Assembly: GCA_024690665.1 (NCBI GenBank)
Contig: JAILOU010000020.1
Span: forward strand, 35,688 to 99,687
Direction of reading: 5' to 3'
DNA length: 64,000 nt
From: Eubacterium sp.
Lineage (GTDB): Bacteria; Bacillota; Clostridia; Lachnospirales; Lachnospiraceae
Below are positions 1-7,753 of the stretch, piece by piece. The notes under the pieces are model-generated. The model had not been told where the DNA came from. It saw nothing but the letters and a program-made list of their open reading frames with translations, and did not search any database. Positions within the stretch are counted from its first letter, which is position 1. The number at the start of each line of letters is the position of its first letter. Made by a program: the position numbers and the translations under genes.

Positions 1-196
1 CTTCAGACTGATAATAATATCCCGTGTCGCACCAGGCAACCGGCTCAAGCTGTATATGGTCCATCTTCGCCGGCTTTAGCGGATTGACTCTTAGCCCATA
101 ACTTCGTGGCTTATCATAGCTTTCCATAAACTCCTTGTATTCTTTTTCGTCAAGGAGCTGCTTCATCCGCTCGCAAAACGCTTCGGGTAATATCAT
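1..196 (-). CDS. RsmF/NOP2-type rRNA cytosine methyltransferase, N-terminal fragment
   Basis: The gene runs off the left edge, so only the first 65 codons are visible. They begin MILPEAFCERMKQLL and continue through SYDKPRSYGLRVNPLKP, which is the conserved N-terminal region of RsmB/RsmF (NOL1/NOP2/Sun) family tRNA/rRNA m5C methyltransferases. The catalytic domain lies outside the window. The ATG at 194-196 is the only in-frame start giving this N-terminus; a TATAAT (minus strand, 227-232) sits about 30 bases upstream. The family call rests on the short N-terminal signature only. Confidence 0.7.
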   Translation of the reverse strand, partial: MILPEAFCERMKQLLDEKEYKEFMESYDKPRSYGLRVNPLKPAKMDHIQLEPVAWCDTGYYYQSE

Positions 197-270
197 ATCA
201 TCAACCTCACTAATCTGGTAATCTTCATTATAACATGATAATGCGCTCTCGCCCACATTTTCATAAAAAT

Positions 271-295
271 AGAGGCCGTGAAATTCACAGCCTCT
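271..295 (-). terminator. Rho-independent terminator of the LVIVD gene
   Basis: The arms AGAGGC and GCCTCT, continued by GTGAA/TTCAC, form a hairpin just after the stop codon of the minus-strand gene at 306. On the minus strand it is followed by ATTTTTAT (263-270). Confidence 0.8.
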
Positions 296-305
296 ATCGC
301 TTATC

Positions 306-1700
306 TTAGTCGTATAATTTCTTCAGGATATAGAATCCGTCATCGAAACAGGTTACATAGATGTATCCTCTGTCGTCTACACAACAATCTTCTGTCATGG
401 CATTACGTGGGCCAGGCAGTCCCGGGAAGAAGGATTCTTCCGGTTTCTTAACAGGATTTGGTGGGATGAAGTAAGCCTTTTCTTTAATATAGAAAGGATC
501 CGATACATCATAAACACGAAGTCCTGCATGGAAGTAGCAGTCATATACTACATTGCCATCCTGCTCAAGCCATGGCTTATTGCTCATTGGTTCATGCACA
601 TTGTGTGGTCCGAATGGTCCCGGGCATCCAAGATCCATAACATTGAAGTTTGGATATGGGAAGTCTTCCGGTACTTCCGGATATGGGAACTGTGCAATCA
701 TGGTTGGCTTTGATGGATCTGATACATCAACCATATGCAGGTTGTTCATTGCCTGTGCTTCCTTAATTGATCCCTTCGGGAAGAACTGGAAACGCTCTCC
801 TTCATTCGTTACTACGCACAAGTCACGGCCAGGAAGTGGCAGTGCTGAGTGAGTACGTGCGCCTGCAAGGTGTGAAGAAAATGCCGGCATGAGTTTCAGC
901 TGTCCAAGAAGTTTTGGTCTTGTGACATCCTTTGTATCAAGTACATATAAACCGTCTCCGCCGTAACCACAGAACATAATTCCGTCATCACGTCTAAATG
1001 GCGGTCCATGCATCCATCCTTTGTCCATGAATGCCGGAATATGTCCTGCGTGATGATCGACTTCTCTTCCCGGATATCCATCTACGAACTGATGAGGTGC
1101 CCACCAGTTACCAACCTCATGTGGGTTGGCCGGGTCTGAGATGTCTACGATTCTCATAATCATTCCTTCGAATCTCATAGATTCGCAAGAAAGATAACAG
1201 TAAGGGCCACCGTTATACATGAAACGATGTACACCCATGGAATGTGGTACTCCACAATCCCAATAACCAAGATATTCCGGATTCTCCGGATCATTCTTTA
1301 AGGAATAAATCTGAATTCCTGCCTGACATTTCATGTTCTGCAGTTCGCTTTGTTCTACAAGCGCACCAGGACCGGAACCTGCTGTCATGGCTACGATCAA
1401 CTTATCCTCTGCAATCTGAAGCTTTGGAGAAGATGTCGTTGGATATTCTTCCGGATCCAGACAAACCATACGTTTTACAAATCTTGGGTTCTTCGGATCT
1501 GTTACTTCTGCAATGACGATGGAAGAGCCATGGAATCCACCAAAGCCTGTACCATAGATATAGTACTTACCTTCGTCGGTTTTATAAAGCTGCATCTGGA
1601 ACGCACTACTAAGGCCGTCCCATTCGCAAACAGACAGTACTTCAAGGTTCTTAATATAACCATTGTTTCCCGGACTCTTTGCATAAAACTTATCCGCCAT
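306..1700 (-). CDS. LVIVD-repeat beta-propeller protein of unknown function
   Basis: A 464-residue protein without signal peptide or membrane segment, so probably cytoplasmic. It contains a series of LVIVD-type blades, each with a hydrophobic strand, D[IV]SDP and a following turn: IQIYSLKNDPENPEYLG near 130, MRIVDISDPANP near 180, LYVLDTKDVTRPKLLG near 250, LHMVDVSDPSKP near 320 and LRVYDVSDPFY near 395. Several His-rich loops (VDHHAGHIP, GPHNVHEP) could bind metal, as in the related selenium-binding/methanethiol oxidase propellers, but that is inference. The start is set by AGGAGG at 1708-1713. It is transcribed alone, divergent from niaR, and closed by a terminator. The substrate or partner is not known. 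Confidence 0.65.
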   Translation of the reverse strand: MADKFYAKSPGNNGYIKNLEVLSVCEWDGLSSAFQMQLYKTDEGKYYIYGTGFGGFHGSSIVIAEVTDPKNPRFVKRMVCLDPEEYPTTSSPKLQIAEDKLIVAMTAGSGPGALVEQSELQNMKCQAGIQIYSLKNDPENPEYLGYWDCGVPHSMGVHRFMYNGGPYCYLSCESMRFEGMIMRIVDISDPANPHEVGNWWAPHQFVDGYPGREVDHHAGHIPAFMDKGWMHGPPFRRDDGIMFCGYGGDGLYVLDTKDVTRPKLLGQLKLMPAFSSHLAGARTHSALPLPGRDLCVVTNEGERFQFFPKGSIKEAQAMNNLHMVDVSDPSKPTMIAQFPYPEVPEDFPYPNFNVMDLGCPGPFGPHNVHEPMSNKPWLEQDGNVVYDCYFHAGLRVYDVSDPFYIKEKAYFIPPNPVKKPEESFFPGLPGPRNAMTEDCCVDDRGYIYVTCFDDGFYILKKLYD

Positions 1701-1772
1701 ATTGATACCTCCTAATAATTTTTTTCTTCTAGCTAACTTAATATTATATTATCCAACTAAATGTGTACCTAC

Positions 1773-1800
1773 ATTATAGCAAAATTTCAACAAGTTGAAA
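1773..1800 (-). promoter_or_regulatory. Promoter of the LVIVD gene with a perfect palindromic operator
   Basis: A minus-strand TATAAT lies at 1773-1778. Immediately upstream at 1785-1800 is the perfect inverted repeat TTTCAAC-AA-GTTGAAA, placed where the -35/-10 spacer region would be. The position suggests a repressor site; the regulator is unknown. The divergent gene niaR lies 122 bases away. Confidence 0.5.
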
Positions 1801-1857
1801 GAATAATCCCGATATTTTCCAATTATTCATAGGTCAAGCCAAAACGGAAACCCTGAT

Positions 1858-1886
1858 TTGCTATACACTGCGTTATCGCTTATAAT
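1858..1886 (+). promoter_or_regulatory. niaR operon promoter
   Basis: TTGCTA (1858-1863), a 17-base spacer and a perfect TATAAT (1881-1886), 36 bases before niaR. The ribosome site AAGGAGG is at 1906-1912. The spacer sequence TATACACTG lies where a NiaR autoregulatory site could sit, but I cannot match it firmly to a known NiaR box. Confidence 0.7.
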
Positions 1887-1921
1887 TTTAACAACTATAT
1901 CTTTAAGGAGGACTGAGCGTT

Positions 1922-2464
1922 ATGAACGGAGAAGAAAGAAGAACCGAAATTGTGAATCTCTTACATGCATCTTCTAAGCCGCTTTCCGGTGATGCCATTG
2001 CCCGCGAGATGAACGTGAGCCGGCAGGTCATTGTTCAGGATATCGCTTTGCTTCGCGCGAACGGCATTGAGATTCTCTCCACCAATCGTGGTTACCTGAT
2101 ACAAGGTTCCTCAGGATACTGCCGCGTGTTCAAAGTAATCCACGGTGATGACGAGGTCGCCGACGAGCTTTCTGCCATCGTCAGCCTGGGCGGACGCATT
2201 AAGGATGTCTTTGTCTATCACAAGATCTACGGTGTGATGCGTGCCACGCTTAACATCCGCTCGCAACAAGACATCGATAATTATATGAAGGAATTATCCG
2301 GTGGCAAGTCCTCACTTTTAAAAAATGTCACCTCCGGTTATCACTATCACACTGTGGAAGCGGACTCTGAAAGGCTGCTGGACCTGATTCAGGAGGAACT
2401 TCAAAGGAAACGTTATCTTGCGAAGCTTCAAGATTACGAACCTGTCAAATTTAATAAGGATTGA
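1922..2464 (+). CDS. niaR: NiaR-type niacin-responsive repressor (HTH + 3H domain)
   Basis: A 180-residue regulator. Residues 1-60 form an HTH_11 winged helix (NVSRQVIVQDIALLRANGI). Residues 75-170 form the 3H domain with the histidines that name it: the VYHKIYG motif and the GYHYHTVE motif. In Bacillus and relatives this family (YrxA/NiaR) represses NAD-precursor salvage and uptake genes when nicotinate is bound. It is the first gene of an operon with a membrane protein and pncB, which supports both the family call and autoregulation. AAGGAGG at 1906-1912 fixes the start. Confidence 0.92.
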   Translation: MNGEERRTEIVNLLHASSKPLSGDAIAREMNVSRQVIVQDIALLRANGIEILSTNRGYLIQGSSGYCRVFKVIHGDDEVADELSAIVSLGGRIKDVFVYHKIYGVMRATLNIRSQQDIDNYMKELSGGKSSLLKNVTSGYHYHTVEADSERLLDLIQEELQRKRYLAKLQDYEPVKFNKD

Positions 2465-2474
2465 GAGTTTTAAC

Positions 2475-3518
2475 ATGAATAAGATGAAAGCGTTTTTGAA
2501 ACGCAAAAATATTGAGATTTCGGTAAAGCGTTACGCTGTTGACGCACTTGGTGCCATGGCACAAGGTCTGTTTTGTACCCTTTTAATTGGTACTATCTTA
2601 AATACCATCGGTCAGCAGGCCGGTATTGACTATCTGCTGACCATCGGCGAATTCGCCACTGCTATGGCCGGTCCTGCCATGGCTGTTGCCATCGGCTATG
2701 CCCTGCAGGCTCCGCCGCTTGTATTATTTTCACTACTTGCGGTCGGTAGTGCCGCCAACACGCTTGGTGGTGCGGGAGGTCCATTTGCCGTATTAATCAT
2801 CTCCGTAATTGCTGCGGAATTTGGTAAGGCGGTTTCTAAGGAAACCAAGATTGATATCATCGTCACCCCCGGTGTTACGATTATTATCGGCGTTGTCTTA
2901 TCTTCACTGATTGCTCCGCACATCGGTACTCTGGCCGGCTGGCTTGGTAACCTGATTATGGTTTCGACGACGCTTCGTCCATTTATGATGGGCATCATCG
3001 TCGCAGTCCTGGTCGGCATTGCGCTCACGCTTCCGATTTCGTCTGCCGCAATCTGCGCAGGTCTTGGCCTGATTGGCCTTGCAGGCGGCGCTGCGGTTGC
3101 CGGTTGCTGCGCACAGATGGTTGGATTCGCCGTCATGTCATTTTACGAAAACAGATGGGGCGGTCTCATCTCACAGGGCATCGGTACTTCCATGCTCCAG
3201 ATGGGTAACATCGTAAAGAATCCCCGGATTTGGATTCCTCCGATCATCTGCAGTGCCATCACAGGTCCAATCGCCACTTGTATCTTCAAGCTGGAGATGA
3301 ATGGTTCGCCTGTTTCTTCCGGAATGGGTACCTGCGGTCTTGTCGGACAGATCGGTGTCTACTCGGGATGGGTCGCTGACGGCAAATCGATTACTGCATT
3401 TGACTGGATTGGACTCATCTTAATCTGCTTTATCCTTCCGGCTGTTATCTGCACGATTATCTGTAAGATTGAACGAAAGATTGGCTGGATTAAGCCGGGC
3501 GATTTGAAATTAAATTAG
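2475..3518 (+). CDS. PfoR-like PTS_EIIC_2 family membrane protein, candidate niacin transporter
   Basis: About 347 residues and strongly hydrophobic, with roughly eight to ten membrane segments and Gly-rich loops (GSAANTLGGAGGPFAV, GLIGLAGGAAVAGC). It resembles the PTS_EIIC_2 family that includes Clostridium perfringens PfoR. The open frame extends upstream into niaR, but MNKMKAFLKRK at 2475, 10 bases after the niaR stop, is the sensible start. No EIIA, EIIB or other sugar PTS gene is nearby. It lies between the niacin repressor and nicotinate phosphoribosyltransferase, so uptake of nicotinate or a related pyridine is a reasonable inference. The family itself is annotated as sugar-like or regulatory, so the substrate is unproven. 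Confidence 0.75.
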   Translation: MNKMKAFLKRKNIEISVKRYAVDALGAMAQGLFCTLLIGTILNTIGQQAGIDYLLTIGEFATAMAGPAMAVAIGYALQAPPLVLFSLLAVGSAANTLGGAGGPFAVLIISVIAAEFGKAVSKETKIDIIVTPGVTIIIGVVLSSLIAPHIGTLAGWLGNLIMVSTTLRPFMMGIIVAVLVGIALTLPISSAAICAGLGLIGLAGGAAVAGCCAQMVGFAVMSFYENRWGGLISQGIGTSMLQMGNIVKNPRIWIPPIICSAITGPIATCIFKLEMNGSPVSSGMGTCGLVGQIGVYSGWVADGKSITAFDWIGLILICFILPAVICTIICKIERKIGWIKPGDLKLN

Positions 3519-3554
3519 ACATGGGCTGTTGATTCCATGGGAAAGAAGGAAATT

Positions 3555-4997
3555 ATGAGTAACTACAATTTAACTTTGCTCACCGATCTATATGAGCTTA
3601 CGATGATGCAAGGCTACTTCAAAGCCGGCAATCGGGATGTCGCCATCTTCGATGCCTTTTACCGAGAGAATCCTTGCGGCGGTGCCTACGCCATCAGCGC
3701 AGGGCTCGAGCAGCTCATTGACTATATTGAACATCTGTCTTTTAGTAAAGAAGACATTGACTACTTGAGAGAGCTTAACATTTTTGGCGAGGACTTTTTG
3801 GAATATCTGTCTGCGTTTCAATTCTCCGGAGATATCTATGCGATTCCGGAGGGCAGCATTATCTTCCCTCGCGAACCGCTCGTAAAGGTTGTCGCTCCGA
3901 TTATGGAGGCGCAGCTGGTGGAGACCGCTCTTCTTAACATCATCAATCATCAGAGCCTGATTGCGACCAAGGCTTCTCGTGTCTGTTATGCCGCCAATGG
4001 TGATGGCGTCATGGAATTTGGTCTTCGTCGTGCACAAGGTCCGGACAGTGGTACCTTCGGCGCCCGCGCTGCCGTCATCGGCGGTTGTATCGGCACCTCC
4101 AATGTTTTAACCGGCAAGCTGTTTGACGTTCCGGTTCTTGGTACTCACGCCCACAGCTGGATTATGAGTTTTCCAAATGAATATCGTGCATTTAAAACAT
4201 ATGCCGAATTATATCCGAATGCCTGCACACTTCTCGTCGACACTTACGATACGCTGCATTCCGGTGTTCCGAATGCTATCCGTGTCTTTACCGAAATGCG
4301 TGAACAGGGCATCGAGCTTAAGCACTATGGTATCCGCATGGACAGCGGCGACCTTGCGTACTTATCGAAAAAAGCGCGCGCTATGCTTGATGAAGCCGGC
4401 TTTGAGGATGCTGTCATCTCTGCTTCCAACGACCTTGATGAATATCTGATTCAAAGTCTTAAGATTCAGGGCGCCGCCATCAACTCCTGGGGTGTTGGCA
4501 CGCATCTGATCACCGCCAAGGACAATCCTTCTTTTGGTGGCGTATACAAGTTGGCTGCCATCCAGGGTAAGGACGGCAAATTTGTTCCGAAGATTAAGCT
4601 TTCTGAGAATTCTGAGAAGGTGACGAATCCTTGTGATAAAACAGTTTATCGTATTTATGATAAGGAGACCGGCAAGATTAAGGGCGATTTGATCTGCCTT
4701 GTTGATGAACAATATGATCTGTCTAAGGAGCTGAAACTATTTGACCCTAATGAACCTTGGAAAAAGACGATTCTTCCGGGCGGCAGTTACACCATGAAGG
4801 AACTTCTTGTGCCTGTCATTAAGAATGGTAAGTCTGTCTATCAGTCTCCTCCTGTTATGGAGATTCGTGAATATTGTAATCGTGAAAAAGAAACATTATG
4901 GGATGAGTCCAGAAGACTTGTGAATCCGCAAAAGATTCATGTGGACTTGTCACAGAAGTTATACGATATTAAGAATGAACTTTTGAATCGTGCATAA
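3555..4997 (+). CDS. pncB: Nicotinate phosphoribosyltransferase
   Basis: A 480-residue enzyme converting nicotinate and PRPP to nicotinate mononucleotide, the entry step of the Preiss-Handler NAD salvage route. Typical motifs are LLTDLYELTMMQGYF at the N-terminus, FGLRRAQGPD near 155, GTHAHSW near 200, RMDSGDLAYLSKKAR near 265 and GVGTHL near 320. The frame is open from an ATG at 3537, but AGAAGGAA just before the ATG at 3555 makes the latter the better start. It is the last gene of the niaR operon, followed at once by a terminator. Confidence 0.95.
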   Translation: MSNYNLTLLTDLYELTMMQGYFKAGNRDVAIFDAFYRENPCGGAYAISAGLEQLIDYIEHLSFSKEDIDYLRELNIFGEDFLEYLSAFQFSGDIYAIPEGSIIFPREPLVKVVAPIMEAQLVETALLNIINHQSLIATKASRVCYAANGDGVMEFGLRRAQGPDSGTFGARAAVIGGCIGTSNVLTGKLFDVPVLGTHAHSWIMSFPNEYRAFKTYAELYPNACTLLVDTYDTLHSGVPNAIRVFTEMREQGIELKHYGIRMDSGDLAYLSKKARAMLDEAGFEDAVISASNDLDEYLIQSLKIQGAAINSWGVGTHLITAKDNPSFGGVYKLAAIQGKDGKFVPKIKLSENSEKVTNPCDKTVYRIYDKETGKIKGDLICLVDEQYDLSKELKLFDPNEPWKKTILPGGSYTMKELLVPVIKNGKSVYQSPPVMEIREYCNREKETLWDESRRLVNPQKIHVDLSQKLYDIKNELLNRA

Positions 4998-4998
4998 A

Positions 4999-5030
4999 AA
5001 AGAGGTGCTGCTTTTTGGTAGCACCTCTTT
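4999..5030 (+). terminator. Terminator after pncB, probably bidirectional
   Basis: AAAGAGGTGCT (4999-5009) pairs with AGCACCTCTTT (5020-5030). A-rich and T-rich flanks allow use from both sides, between pncB and the convergent LysR gene. Confidence 0.88.
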
Positions 5031-5046
5031 ATCATTTCTTCTGTTT

Positions 5047-5943
5047 TTACATAGCGTCTGTCTCTCCATCCGCACGGATTATGTCAACAAATCGCTGTAA
5101 TGGTTGTGAGAAAATTTTGTCTTTGTGATATACAATATTGAGATTTCTCTTAAGCGACACATCTGTAATATCCAGTTCTACAAGCGAGCCTTCCTCGATA
5201 TAATCGCGAACCAGCAGATACGGCAATACGGCGATTCCATATCCATCCTGCGTTGCTTTCACGAGCGCCTTTGTCGAGGTGCTCTCCCACAGAATTTCAA
5301 TGTCTATGTCATTAAGCCTTGTCAGCTGTTCAAACTTTTCTCTGACGCCGGCGCCTCTTTCCCGAAGCAAAAACGGCTCATTTGCCAGATCTTTTAACAC
5401 CAGATCCTTCTTTTTCGCAAGTGGAGAATCCTTTGCTGCAACAACTGCAATCTTATCCTTGTAATACGGCTCTTGAATCAGATAGTCAGCCTTTTTCGTA
5501 AGGTCTTCCCAGATTGCGATGTCAAGTTCTTGTTCTTTTAGCATCTTCTCTAATACAGATGACCTTGAGACTTTGACCCGCACCTTAATCTGCGGATACT
5601 CTTTCTCAAATCCATCTATATAGCGACGAATTAATTCTGTGCCGGCAGAGATATTAACTCCTACCGTGATCTCCCGGACGCCCTGCACATTACGCATCTC
5701 CGAATCCATTTCTTCAAATAAGGTAAAGATGCGTTTTGCATAGTAATACATAGTTTCCCCGGATTGGGTCACATAAAGCTTCGAGCCCACTCGCTCAAAT
5801 AAAATAACGTCAAAATATGTTTCGATTTCTCGAATCGCCTGCGATACTGCAGGCTGTGTCATAAATAATTTTTTTCCGGCATTTGTCATGCTTTTTTCTT
5901 CGTATACGGTCACAAATACTTCCAACTGTCGATTACTAATCAT
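5047..5943 (-). CDS. LysR-family transcriptional regulator
   Basis: A 298-residue LysR protein: N-terminal winged HTH (MTNAGKKLFMTQPAVSQAIREI, split across residues 19-40) and a C-terminal periplasmic-binding-like effector domain from about 90. AGGAG before the ATG supports the start. It lies downstream of the FUSC-type exporter on the same strand with about 210 bases between them. The gap includes the palindrome GTACTTTAGTAC at 6111-6122, a weak candidate operator. The effector is not predictable from the sequence; the neighbour suggests control of an organic-acid exporter. Confidence 0.9.
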   Translation of the reverse strand: MISNRQLEVFVTVYEEKSMTNAGKKLFMTQPAVSQAIREIETYFDVILFERVGSKLYVTQSGETMYYYAKRIFTLFEEMDSEMRNVQGVREITVGVNISAGTELIRRYIDGFEKEYPQIKVRVKVSRSSVLEKMLKEQELDIAIWEDLTKKADYLIQEPYYKDKIAVVAAKDSPLAKKKDLVLKDLANEPFLLRERGAGVREKFEQLTRLNDIDIEILWESTSTKALVKATQDGYGIAVLPYLLVRDYIEEGSLVELDITDVSLKRNLNIVYHKDKIFSQPLQRFVDIIRADGETDAM

Positions 5944-6155
5944 ACATGTTCTCCTGTCTCGGTCGCATTTGTAAACTTCCAGTTAATGTTACCCTTAGGT
6001 TGCTTACGCTTTCTTCTGTGTTGTTAACCCTCAACGCAGATATGCTGTCCCTCTTTATTTTTTACAAAGAACATTTTAACATATTATTGTTTTGTTTTCT
6101 ACACCATACCGTACTTTAGTACCATTCTTATTGGCTATATCCCCATAACTTTTAC

Positions 6156-7721
6156 TTATACCCTTCCTTTTACACCAACAAAGTGATGCACCAGATAAAG
6201 AGACATGTCATTCATGTGTTGATTCAGCACCTCGAGCAGATGTTCATTACGCTTCTCATGCGGAAGCGCCTGATTATAGCGTCGAAGTCTTCGGCTAAGC
6301 AGATACGAACGAATCAATAGCTGATCTCTTTCATGCCGAAGTTCCTCCGGGCTTTCGCCGGTATGCATCTTGATTCTTTCCATTTCCTCGCGCAGGCGAT
6401 TCAGCCTAGACATCAGATATTCTGCCTCCGGTTCAATCCGAATCGGGAAGATAAATCTACAGCCCAGCAGCGTCAGCGCTCCTCCGCCAAAGGTGTAAAT
6501 CAGTCGCTCCAGCAGGGTAAAATCAATATTCTCCGGTGTGATATTAAGCGCCAGCACCGCACACGTCAGATAGGCAACGGTCGTCGCATAATTTTTGGAA
6601 CTGTTGATCAAAAAATTAAAGATAATCAGTATTACAACATGCGCCTGGGTACTTGGGAAGATGGTAAAAAGCAAAAAGCACAGCACCACGCCCGCGATAG
6701 TTCCCATCAGACGCCCTTTGATCTTGCCGGTGATATTCTCATACAGCGGCACCATCATAAAGTAAACCGATACAGCAAGCCAGAAACCATTTCCCCATGG
6801 ACAGACATAGCCGTAGACCATGCATGCCGTCATCACAATCAGCATACGAAGTGCGAATCGCAGGGTGAAGGAGCGGATGTCCGGCTTATCCTTTTTAAAT
6901 TCGAGTTTCTTACTAAAGTCATTTGCCTGATCTTCTTCATATAATGCCCTGAAGTTCACAAGCATATTCTTAATCTGCGGTGCTTTTTCTTCTACATCAA
7001 GATTGTAACTCAAAACGGTGATGACCTGGAATAGTGCCACAAAGCGGCAATACCAGTTCACCTTGTTTTCCTTTCGAAATCCGGCGTAATTATATAAGTA
7101 GATTTCATCGCAGATCTGCTCATTAAGCAGATGAAGCAGCTGCTGTTTTTGCTCTACCAGCAAGCGGTCGCCCGCAACATAGGCCTCATAAAGCTGCTCA
7201 CCGATGTCGAATCCCTGTCCTACCAACTTGCGCACATCCTTTTTGTTGTGGCGCGCCGGCAGTACCAGTAATACGACAAATGCAATCGCAAATGAAAGGA
7301 TGAGCGCCACCAGCCGCATCGACAGCCCGCTCACTCCGGTTACCGGCGACAGCTGAAATAAGATAAATGCCATCCCGGGCGTATAGTAGTTGTCCGGATG
7401 GTACTCGTCGATCAGATGGTATACAATCCAAAAGAAGACTGCGGCGTTAACCACAATCGCAAGTGGCAGCGACAGCGCCGCCACGTAAGCCGCCACCGCC
7501 AGCACCATGTAGATTAGAAATGTCTTTAGCATGCTCGCATAGTGGTTACTTAAGTTCGCAAAATACAGATAAGAAAGAGTCACACATGGACCAATGATCG
7601 TATTTTCCACACCAAAGAAATAATAGATGACAAAAAAGATTCCGGTCACAACGATGGTTGGCGCAATTGCGCCTTTGATGTCTACATTTTTTCGAAAATA
7701 TAATTTCATTTGATCTGTCAT
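6156..7721 (-). CDS. FUSC-family membrane protein (aromatic acid/fusaric acid exporter-like)
   Basis: A 521-residue protein with two hydrophobic blocks: about six membrane helices in residues 15-155 and another set around residues 295-420, separated by a soluble helical region. A C-terminal cytoplasmic helical tail (RLNRLREEMERI) follows. This duplicated layout is typical of FUSC/AaeB-like exporters. Motifs such as PWGNGFWLAVSVYFMMVP and GRLMGTIAGVVLCF in the second block fit the family. It is probably an efflux protein in the cytoplasmic membrane. The LysR gene downstream may regulate it. Substrate unknown. Confidence 0.78.
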   Translation of the reverse strand: MTDQMKLYFRKNVDIKGAIAPTIVVTGIFFVIYYFFGVENTIIGPCVTLSYLYFANLSNHYASMLKTFLIYMVLAVAAYVAALSLPLAIVVNAAVFFWIVYHLIDEYHPDNYYTPGMAFILFQLSPVTGVSGLSMRLVALILSFAIAFVVLLVLPARHNKKDVRKLVGQGFDIGEQLYEAYVAGDRLLVEQKQQLLHLLNEQICDEIYLYNYAGFRKENKVNWYCRFVALFQVITVLSYNLDVEEKAPQIKNMLVNFRALYEEDQANDFSKKLEFKKDKPDIRSFTLRFALRMLIVMTACMVYGYVCPWGNGFWLAVSVYFMMVPLYENITGKIKGRLMGTIAGVVLCFLLFTIFPSTQAHVVILIIFNFLINSSKNYATTVAYLTCAVLALNITPENIDFTLLERLIYTFGGGALTLLGCRFIFPIRIEPEAEYLMSRLNRLREEMERIKMHTGESPEELRHERDQLLIRSYLLSRRLRRYNQALPHEKRNEHLLEVLNQHMNDMSLYLVHHFVGVKGRV

Positions 7722-7753
7722 ATTATTTGTCCTCCTCTCCCCTCTGAGTCTAT

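Noticed and set aside
2696..3136. 146-codon minus-strand frame inside the PfoR-like gene.
   Set aside because: Shadow of the hydrophobic plus-strand gene, no ribosome site, Thr/Ile/Ala-rich composition expected from antisense.
6111..6122. Palindrome GTACTTTAGTAC upstream of the first LysR gene as an operator.
   Set aside because: Short, AT-rich, and not placed at a recognisable promoter; kept only as a weak remark.
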